Positions 1-4,514 of a stretch of DNA of 6,299 bases are shown here, piece after piece. Every line of letters starts with the position of its first letter. The first letter of the stretch is position 1. The translations under genes were made by a program, and so were the position numbers. The notes beneath the pieces are model-generated. The model ran no database searches. It was not told the DNA's origin and saw nothing but the letters and a program-made list of their open reading frames with translations. The stretch comes from UBA11891 sp965658355 (GTDB taxonomy: Bacteria; Bacteroidota; Bacteroidia; Flavobacteriales; Flavobacteriaceae): contig CBFHRX010000056.1 of NCBI GenBank assembly GCA_965658355.1, positions 1 to 6,299 of the forward strand, given 5' to 3'.

Positions 1-317
1 CCTGACATCTGACGAATTTTGGCAGCATTGTTAATGATCTGATCAATTCCTACCAGAGCAAAGTTAAAGGTCATGAATTCAATAATAGGACGGTTGCCGG
101 TCATGGTAGATCCGACTCCGATTCCGGCAAAGCCCAATTCGGAAATTGGAGTATCCAAAACTCTATCTGGACCAAATTCATCAAGCATTCCCTTAGAAGC
201 TTTGTAGGCCCCATTGTATTCTGCTACTTCTTCCCCCATAAGATAAACAGTTTCGTCACGACGCATTTCCTCTGTCATGGCCTGTTGTATCGCTTCTCTG
301 AACTGGATTGTAATCAT
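1..317 (-). CDS. pdhB: Pyruvate dehydrogenase E1 component, beta subunit (N-terminal part, cut by window edge)
   Basis: Cytoplasmic E1-beta subunit of the pyruvate dehydrogenase complex, which with E1-alpha decarboxylates pyruvate using thiamine diphosphate and feeds acetyl groups to E2. Only the first 105 codons are present; the gene continues past position 1. The fragment begins MITIQFREAIQQAM and contains the E1-beta hallmarks LMGEEV (residues 26-31), the DTPISELGFAGIGVG segment (about 55-69, where E60 matches the conserved glutamate that activates the cofactor), and RPIIEFMTFNFA (76-87). The ATG at 317 fits the usual family N-terminus, so the start is secure. The related branched-chain 2-oxoacid dehydrogenase beta subunit is the main alternative; the close match to stand-alone bacterial PdhB makes pyruvate more likely. 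It is divergent from the nuclease gene at 480. No E1-alpha gene is visible, which is usual for Bacteroidota, where pdhB often stands apart from pdhA-pdhC. Confidence 0.92.
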   Translation of the reverse strand, partial: MITIQFREAIQQAMTEEMRRDETVYLMGEEVAEYNGAYKASKGMLDEFGPDRVLDTPISELGFAGIGVGSTMTGNRPIIEFMTFNFALVGIDQIINNAAKIRQMS

Positions 318-479
318 AATGTTCTATAAAATGTCAAATTCGCCACAAATTTAAGAAATATCTACTAGGCGTGAAACATTGAAAAACACAAAGGTTAACA
401 AGAATTTCAAAAAATAATTAACCAGTTCATGTACTAGAGTCAAAAATTGTGCGTTTTCATTGTATCCAGCTCATAGAGA
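318..479. other. Divergent intergenic spacer, pdhB / bifunctional nuclease
   Basis: A 162-bp A/T-rich spacer holding the 5' regions of two divergent genes. The pdhB side has a recognisable -7 box. The plus-strand side, leading to the gene at 480, shows no TAnnTTTG match that I can find. The only other structure is a weak inverted repeat, GGTTAA at 393-398 and TTAACC at 418-423, with a 19-nt spacer. No small gene is evident. Confidence 0.6.
346..376 (-). promoter_or_regulatory. Probable promoter of pdhB (Bacteroidota -7 box)
   Basis: On the minus strand, TAAATTTG (353 down to 346) matches the Bacteroidota -7 consensus TAnnTTTG exactly. TTTC (376 down to 373) matches three of four bases of the -33 element TTTG and is 19 bp away, a normal spacing. 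Transcription would start near 340, leaving a leader of roughly 20-25 bases before the ATG at 317. This is inferred from the motif only. Confidence 0.5.
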
Positions 480-1100
480 ATGAAATTAGTGGAACTACAT
501 ATCAAAGGAATTTCTTACAGCGAAACGCAGTCGGGTACCTATGCTTTAATTCTGAATGAAGTAAAAGGTGATCGTAAGTTGCCTATTGTTATTGGTGGTT
601 TTGAAGCTCAAGCCATCGCCATTTCACTTGAAAAAGAAATTAAACCGACTCGACCGCTAACACATGATCTCTTTAAAAATTTTGCTTCTCGTTTTGAAAT
701 TCACGTTAAGCAGGTCATTATTCACAAGCTCTTAGACGGTGTTTTTTATGCCAGTCTGATCTGTGAGCGAGATGAAATTGAAGAAATAATAGACTCTCGA
801 ACATCGGATGCTATTGCCATGGCATTGCGATTTAACGCGCCTATTTTCACCTATGACACCATACTTAAAAGAGCAGGCTTTACAGCTGCTATAAGTTCCA
901 CCAACGAACGAAAGCTTTCGGAAGACAATTGGATACAGGAATTTGTAACCGAACAAAGCAAACAACCAGCGGCACTTCCCGAAAAACTTGAGAAAATATC
1001 CATTAACAAACTCAAAACCCTTCTTAAGAAGTTTGTTACTGCTGAAGATTACGAGAAAGCAGCCCTTATCCGAGACGAGCTCTCAAAGCGAAAGCAATAG
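480..1100 (+). CDS. Bifunctional nuclease (BFN, DUF151) family protein with C-terminal UVR motif
   Basis: A 206-residue protein in two parts. Residues 1 to about 135 form a BFN/DUF151 domain, with the typical N-terminus (VELHIKGISYSETQSGTYAL), LPIVIGGFEAQAIAISLE (34-51) and the conserved block DSRTSDAIAMALRFNAPIF (105-123). Residues about 174-205 form a UVR (UvrB/UvrC) motif, recognisable from INKLKTLLKKFV and AEDYEKAALIRDEL, a short helical hairpin used in protein-protein contacts. Some plant members of the BFN family have been reported to degrade both DNA and RNA; the cellular role in bacteria is poorly defined, so nuclease activity here is inferred from the family. There is no signal peptide, so it is probably cytoplasmic. 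The ATG at 480 is preceded in frame by TAG at 474-476, which rules out any substantial N-terminal extension. thyA follows 83 bp downstream in the same direction and read-through is possible. Confidence 0.88.
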   Translation: MKLVELHIKGISYSETQSGTYALILNEVKGDRKLPIVIGGFEAQAIAISLEKEIKPTRPLTHDLFKNFASRFEIHVKQVIIHKLLDGVFYASLICERDEIEEIIDSRTSDAIAMALRFNAPIFTYDTILKRAGFTAAISSTNERKLSEDNWIQEFVTEQSKQPAALPEKLEKISINKLKTLLKKFVTAEDYEKAALIRDELSKRKQ

Positions 1101-1157
1101 GCTGTTAATCTTTATTTGAAAACTATTTTTTCACTGCGTCTTACTTTCTAGTGCTCC

Positions 1158-1182
1158 TTTCTATTTTTGACTAAAATAGAAA
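1158..1182. promoter_or_regulatory. Palindrome and -7-like box directly upstream of thyA
   Basis: Two 10-bp perfect arms, TTTCTATTTT (1158-1167) and AAAATAGAAA (1173-1182), flank a 5-bp centre, TGACT. The right arm ends two bases before the thyA ATG at 1184. The left arm and centre also contain TATTTTTG (1162-1169), an exact fit to the -7 consensus TAnnTTTG, although I see no good -33 element at the usual distance. If the -7 box is used, transcription would begin within the right arm and give a near-leaderless thyA mRNA, so the palindrome would act as DNA, for example as an operator. In a transcript reading through from the nuclease gene it could instead fold as an A-U-rich hairpin abutting the start codon. 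It lacks the G+C-rich stem and following U tract of an intrinsic terminator. Confidence 0.5.
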
Positions 1183-1183
1183 T

Positions 1184-2008
1184 ATGCAACAGTACCTAGA
1201 CTTAATACGATACATACAAAAACACGGAAGTGAAAAAACAGATCGAACCGGTACGGGTACTAAAAGCGTTTTTGGATACCAAATGCGCTTTGACTTGTCC
1301 GAGGGCTTTCCCCTCGTAACCACAAAAAAAATTCATGTAAAGTCCGTGATTCACGAACTTCTCTGGTTCTTAAAAGGGGATACGAATATCGAATACTTAC
1401 AAGAAAATGGCGTTCGCATTTGGAATGAATGGGCAGACAAAGACGGGAATTTAGGACCCGTTTATGGACACCAATGGCGCAACTGGAACAGCGAAGGTAT
1501 TGACCAAATAGAGGCTCTCATTAAAACGCTGAAAACAAATCCGGACAGTAGACGCATGCTCGTATCGGCGTGGAATCCCTCCGTGCTGCCAGACACCTCA
1601 ATCTCTTTTGCAGAAAATGTGGCCAATAACAAAGCTGCACTCCCCCCCTGCCATGCTTTTTTTCAATTTTATGTAGCCGACAATAAACTCTCTTGCCAAT
1701 TGTATCAAAGAAGTGCTGATGTTTTTCTAGGAGTGCCCTTTAATATCGCCTCCTATGCACTGCTCACTTTGATGGTGGCACAAGTATGTGGGTTTGAAGC
1801 TGGTGATTTTGTCCATACTTTCGGAGATGCGCATATCTATTCAAATCATCAAGAACAAATTGCCACTCAGCTGCAAAGGACACCGAAACCCTTACCGCAA
1901 ATGAAGTTAAACCCAAAGATTACCAATCTTCTCGATTTTACTTACGAAGATTTTGAATTGATTGGCTATGACCCACATCCGTTGATAAAAGGGAAAGTGG
2001 CTGTTTAA
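1184..2008 (+). CDS. thyA: Thymidylate synthase (ThyA type)
   Basis: Cytoplasmic homodimeric enzyme converting dUMP and 5,10-methylenetetrahydrofolate to dTMP and dihydrofolate. The 274 residues carry the full set of family signatures: DRTGTGTKSVFG (20-31, with phosphate-binding R21), the WFLKGDTNI region (61-69), GPVYGHQWRNW (91-101), SRR (122-124), the catalytic cysteine C156 in LPPCHAFFQFYV, the dUMP-binding QRSADVFLGVPFN (175-187), HTFGDAHIY (211-219) and a normal C-terminus ending in VAV. Between AWN (129-131) and PPCH there are 22 residues, against about 9 in the E. coli enzyme; this insert explains most of the extra length over the 264-residue E. coli protein and, from memory, is common in flavobacterial ThyA. 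All catalytic residues are present, so the enzyme should be active. Its product dihydrofolate is the substrate of the folA product encoded about 1.1 kb downstream on the same strand. The stop codon interlocks with that of the convergent gene. Confidence 0.97.
   Translation: MQQYLDLIRYIQKHGSEKTDRTGTGTKSVFGYQMRFDLSEGFPLVTTKKIHVKSVIHELLWFLKGDTNIEYLQENGVRIWNEWADKDGNLGPVYGHQWRNWNSEGIDQIEALIKTLKTNPDSRRMLVSAWNPSVLPDTSISFAENVANNKAALPPCHAFFQFYVADNKLSCQLYQRSADVFLGVPFNIASYALLTLMVAQVCGFEAGDFVHTFGDAHIYSNHQEQIATQLQRTPKPLPQMKLNPKITNLLDFTYEDFELIGYDPHPLIKGKVAV
2005..2008. other. Interlocked stop codons of thyA and the class V aminotransferase
   Basis: The four bases TTAA hold both stops: TAA for thyA on the plus strand (2006-2008) and TAA for the convergent gene on the minus strand (2007 down to 2005). 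There is no intergenic space for a terminator; each transcript must end inside, or run antisense to, the opposing gene. Confidence 0.9.
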
Positions 2009-3036
2009 ACCAAACGCTTGTAGGCTTCTATAAAACGATCTACATCCTCTTGGTTGTTGTAAAAGTGGACGGACAAACGAATTCCTTTGCCTCTTAAAGA
2101 ACACCGAACGCCTTCCGCTAACAAGCGCTCATGCAAATGAGCATCGCCAGGGATGGTAAAGATTGAAGCGTGTCTTGAGCGTGTTTCTAACAGGGGATCC
2201 AAAAGACTATGCGCTTCTAATTTTTGACGCAAATAGGCAGTTGTTTCCGCTTTTGACTGCAACAATTTCTGAAAATCCAATTGTTCCAATAGTGTTATTG
2301 AGTGGGCCAATGAAGCGGTGCTGAGGAAATCAAAATGCCCCGCATAAACCCGAGCTTCAAATTCGGTAGAACGAATCGAACAGAAATCTAAAAAACTTGA
2401 TGACACACTCAGCAGTCCATTTCCAAAACCGGCTAACAACCATTTATAGCCACTAGCAGCAACAACATCTAGTGGCGATCGATCAAAATCAAAAGACTCA
2501 GCTCCTATAAATTGGGTGCCATCAGCTAAAAATAAAATCTTGGGGTAGCGTTCTTTTATTTTTTTTAAAGCTTCTAAATCCACTAAAAAACCACTGGTAT
2601 ACTGAACCAGACTTAGGGCGACAGCATCGTAATTACCAGTTGCTAATTCAGATTCTATAGTCGCTTCTAGCTGGGCATCAATCGCAATCTCTTTGGACAC
2701 GAGCCCTCTTTCGTGAAGCGCATTGGCAAGGGAAGGATACTCCCCTTTTAAGCTTAATATCCTCGTGTTTTTGGGTAGTGCCTCCAATACAAAGCGGAAT
2801 CCTATTGAAAAGTTTGGGCTTACAAAGGTGTTTTCGAACCGACTTCCTAAAAAAGCAGCGAGCGTTTCTCTTTGGGAAGCCAAACGCTCGTATCCCTTAA
2901 TTTTAAATTGATCACCTTCGGTTAAATAATGAGCGTCATAGGCTTTTCTATACTCTAGTAACGGCTGTGACATCAGCCCCACATAGGCTGTATTCAGGTA
3001 AATTGTTTGCTCAAGCACAGGAAAGTTTTCTCTCAT
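2005..3036 (-). CDS. Class V aminotransferase / cysteine desulfurase-like PLP enzyme, substrate unknown
   Basis: A 343-residue fold-type I PLP enzyme of the class V (NifS/selenocysteine lyase/kynureninase-like) group. The N-terminus (YLNTAYVGLMSQPL, 13-26) is the family's substrate-facing strand. ADGTQFIGAESFDF (171-184) supplies the cofactor-contacting D172 and Q175. ASGYKWLLAGFGNG (194-207) places the Schiff-base lysine at K198. The C-terminal IRLSVHFYNNQEDVDRF (319-335) supplies the carboxylate-binding arginine R320. The SufS/CsdA active-cysteine pattern (GxHCA) is absent; C312 lies in GVRCSLRG and is not in an equivalent context, so a genuine sulfur-mobilising role is doubtful. No signal peptide is seen. 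The protein is shorter than typical SufS (about 400 residues). The gene lies on the opposite strand between thyA and folA, with overlapping stop codons on the thyA side and promoter-like boxes shared with folA upstream. Nothing nearby reveals its substrate. Confidence 0.85.
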   Translation of the reverse strand: MRENFPVLEQTIYLNTAYVGLMSQPLLEYRKAYDAHYLTEGDQFKIKGYERLASQRETLAAFLGSRFENTFVSPNFSIGFRFVLEALPKNTRILSLKGEYPSLANALHERGLVSKEIAIDAQLEATIESELATGNYDAVALSLVQYTSGFLVDLEALKKIKERYPKILFLADGTQFIGAESFDFDRSPLDVVAASGYKWLLAGFGNGLLSVSSSFLDFCSIRSTEFEARVYAGHFDFLSTASLAHSITLLEQLDFQKLLQSKAETTAYLRQKLEAHSLLDPLLETRSRHASIFTIPGDAHLHERLLAEGVRCSLRGKGIRLSVHFYNNQEDVDRFIEAYKRLV

Positions 3037-3069
3037 ATCAATTAGAAATGTACTTTTGCGTCAAAACTA
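3027..3069. promoter_or_regulatory. Face-to-face -7 boxes for folA (+) and the class V aminotransferase (-)
   Basis: On the plus strand TACTTTTG (3051-3058) matches TAnnTTTG, with a -33-like TTTC at 3027-3030 and a 20-bp gap; it would drive folA-fabD. On the minus strand TAGTTTTG (3069 down to 3062) matches the same consensus and would drive the aminotransferase gene starting at 3036; its -33 element is less clear (a TTTC lies only 14 bp upstream). Only CGT separates the two boxes, and together they form a 19-bp imperfect palindrome with a single mismatched pair outside the centre. The plus-strand -33 element lies inside the first codons of the aminotransferase gene. Predicted start points fall within the opposing box, so simultaneous use would be sterically impossible. 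Confidence 0.55.
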
Positions 3070-3141
3070 CATCTAAATTATGAGAAAGCGAGTTTGAGCT
3101 TACTCGATATACAACCTCTCTCTCGACCCCCTCTCCTAAAT
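3070..3141 (+). other. folA leader region with pyrimidine tract
   Basis: From the predicted start near 3065, folA would have an untranslated leader of about 75 bases. It contains a five-codon open frame, MRKRV, at 3080-3097; a small inverted repeat, CGAGT (3089-3093) and ACTCG (3102-3106); and a C/T-rich stretch at 3115-3137 in which only G3125 and A3126 are purines. No Shine-Dalgarno sequence precedes the ATG at 3142; the bases before it are CTAAAT, as is usual in Bacteroidota. Whether any of this is regulatory is unknown. Confidence 0.35.
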
Positions 3142-3630
3142 ATGGAAAAGAAGATCACTCTTATCGTAGCCGCCTCCTCTAACAATGCCATAGGCAAAGA
3201 TAATGAGTTGTTATGGCGCCTTTCTGAAGATTTAAAACGCTTTAAAAAACTGACCTCAGGTCATGCCATAATTATGGGTAGGAAAACATTCGAATCGCTT
3301 CCTAAGGCACTGCCCAATCGGACCAATATTGTTATAACACGAAACCGAGATTACACAGCCGATGGTGCCCTTGTATGTGCCAGCATTGAAGAAGCACTCG
3401 AAATTGCTAAGGAAGACATACAACCCTTTATCATCGGGGGCGGAGAGATCTATAAACAAGCATTCTCCCTAGCGGATTGTCTTGAACTCACTCGCGTCCA
3501 CAAAGATTTTGAAGGGGATACTTTCTTTCCAGAAATTGAGGAGACACAATGGGAATTGACCCAGGAGGATCACTACTTGACGGAAAGCCTTCCCTACTCT
3601 TTTTTAACCTATCAAAAGAAAACAAAATGA
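3142..3630 (+). CDS. folA: Dihydrofolate reductase
   Basis: Cytoplasmic NADPH-dependent enzyme reducing dihydrofolate to tetrahydrofolate, and so recycling the product of ThyA. The 162-residue length is standard for bacterial DHFR. Motifs in order: ITLIVAASSNNAIGKDN (5-21), the catalytic-acid region LLWRLSEDLKRFK (23-35) with D30 equivalent to E. coli D27, IIMGRKTFESL (43-53, NADPH binding), LPNRTNIVITR (57-67) with R60 for the folate glutamate tail, and FIIGGGEIY (96-104). E. coli Met20-Pro21 corresponds to Leu-Leu here and E. coli Pro25 to Ser28. The frame is open back to a TTG at 3094, but that would add 16 residues (MSLLDIQPLS and so on) unlike any DHFR N-terminus; the ATG at 3142 puts the first beta strand immediately after the start. 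The stop overlaps the fabD start, so the two genes form an operon. The upstream promoter candidate is at 3051-3058. Confidence 0.95.
   Translation: MEKKITLIVAASSNNAIGKDNELLWRLSEDLKRFKKLTSGHAIIMGRKTFESLPKALPNRTNIVITRNRDYTADGALVCASIEEALEIAKEDIQPFIIGGGEIYKQAFSLADCLELTRVHKDFEGDTFFPEIEETQWELTQEDHYLTESLPYSFLTYQKKTK
3627..3630 (+). other. ATGA start/stop overlap of folA and fabD
   Basis: The folA stop TGA (3628-3630) and the fabD start ATG (3627-3629) share two bases. No Shine-Dalgarno sequence precedes fabD; the upstream bases are an A-rich run within the last folA codons. This layout usually means that a terminating ribosome re-initiates on the next gene, tying FabD output to FolA translation. 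Confidence 0.85.
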
Positions 3631-4514
3631 ACATAGCTGTATTTCCGGGTCAAGGGGCCCAATTTCCAGGAATGGGCAAAGACTTATTCGACACCTATCC
3701 AAATGCCAAAGAACGATTTCTACAAGCCAATGAAATATTGGGATTTGATATTGCGACGATCCTGTTTGAAGGCTCTAAAGAAGACCTTCAGCAAACCAAA
3801 GTAACACAACCTGCTATCTTCTTACACTCCGTCATTTTAGCTGAAATAGTCGGTGAAAAAATAGCCGTACAAGCGGCAGCAGGTCACTCTCTTGGTGAGT
3901 TTTCTGCCTTAACGTATAGTGGTGCCTTGGACTTTGAATCAGGACTTCGTTTGGTAAGCCAACGCGCACAAGCAATGCAACAAGCCTGTGAAATTACAGA
4001 AGGAACCATGGCTGCTGTTCTCGGGCTTGAGGATGCGGTAGTGGAAAAAATTTGTGCTGAAACAGCCGGTATTGTTGTGGCTGCAAATTACAACTGCCCT
4101 GGGCAATTGGTAATCTCTGGCGAAAGAACAGCCATTGAAGCGGCTTGTCAAGCTTTGACTGAAGCTGGTGCAAGACGGGCTCTTATTCTTCCGGTTGGGG
4201 GTGCTTTTCATTCCCCCTTGATGGAATCTGCACGTGAACAATTAGCCAATGCTATTGCCCATACTGCTTTCTCCAAACCCCGAATTCCAGTTTATCAAAA
4301 CGTCAGCACACAAGCTGAAAGTGATATTGTAAGGATTCAAGAAAATCTTATCGCACAACTTACTGCCCCAGTGAAATGGACGCAAAGTATCGTAAACATG
4401 CTCCAAGAAGGTGCTGATACGTTTACAGAAATCGGCCCTGGAAAGGTATTACAAGGGTTGGTGAAAAAGATTGACCGACAAGCGACCACCGCTTCAGGTC
4501 AAGATTTACTTTAG
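3627..4514 (+). CDS. fabD: Malonyl-CoA:ACP transacylase
   Basis: Cytoplasmic type II fatty-acid synthase enzyme that transfers malonyl from CoA to acyl carrier protein through a seryl ester. The 295-residue protein begins with the family signature FPGQGAQFPGMGKDL (6-20). It has the nucleophile motif GHSLGE (86-91, active serine S88), the malonate carboxylate-binding arginine R113 in SQRAQAMQ, NCPGQLVISG (156-165), the catalytic histidine H195 in GGAFHSPLM, and EIGPGKVLQGL (268-278). All catalytic residues are intact. The ATG at 3627 overlaps the folA stop codon in ATGA. The in-frame ATG at 3549 was rejected because it lies inside folA and adds 26 residues before a canonical FabD N-terminus. 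The rest of the fab cluster (fabH, fabG, acpP) is not next to it, unlike in E. coli. The gene ends head-on against the amidohydrolase gene with shared stop-codon bases. Confidence 0.96.
   Translation: MNIAVFPGQGAQFPGMGKDLFDTYPNAKERFLQANEILGFDIATILFEGSKEDLQQTKVTQPAIFLHSVILAEIVGEKIAVQAAAGHSLGEFSALTYSGALDFESGLRLVSQRAQAMQQACEITEGTMAAVLGLEDAVVEKICAETAGIVVAANYNCPGQLVISGERTAIEAACQALTEAGARRALILPVGGAFHSPLMESAREQLANAIAHTAFSKPRIPVYQNVSTQAESDIVRIQENLIAQLTAPVKWTQSIVNMLQEGADTFTEIGPGKVLQGLVKKIDRQATTASGQDLL
4511..4514. other. Interlocked stop codons of fabD and the amidohydrolase
   Basis: The four bases TTAG hold both stops: TAG for fabD on the plus strand (4512-4514) and TAA for the amidohydrolase on the minus strand (4513 down to 4511). 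As at 2005-2008, the overlap is exactly 4 bp and leaves no room for an intergenic terminator. Confidence 0.9.

Noticed and set aside
393..423. Inverted repeat GGTTAA / TTAACC in the pdhB spacer
   Set aside because: Arms of only 6 bp with a 19-nt spacer in A/T-rich DNA are expected by chance; it does not sit at a defined distance from a promoter.
1158..1182. Intrinsic terminator for the nuclease gene
   Set aside because: The stem is nearly all A-T and is followed by the thyA start and not by a U tract, so it does not fit an intrinsic terminator.
3094..3141. Extended folA start at TTG 3094, adding 16 residues
   Set aside because: The added residues resemble no DHFR N-terminus and are encoded by the pyrimidine-rich leader; the ATG at 3142 places the first beta strand at the expected distance.
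3549..3626. Extended fabD start at ATG 3549, adding 26 residues
   Set aside because: It lies wholly within folA in another frame, and the canonical FabD N-terminus begins exactly at the ATG at 3627.
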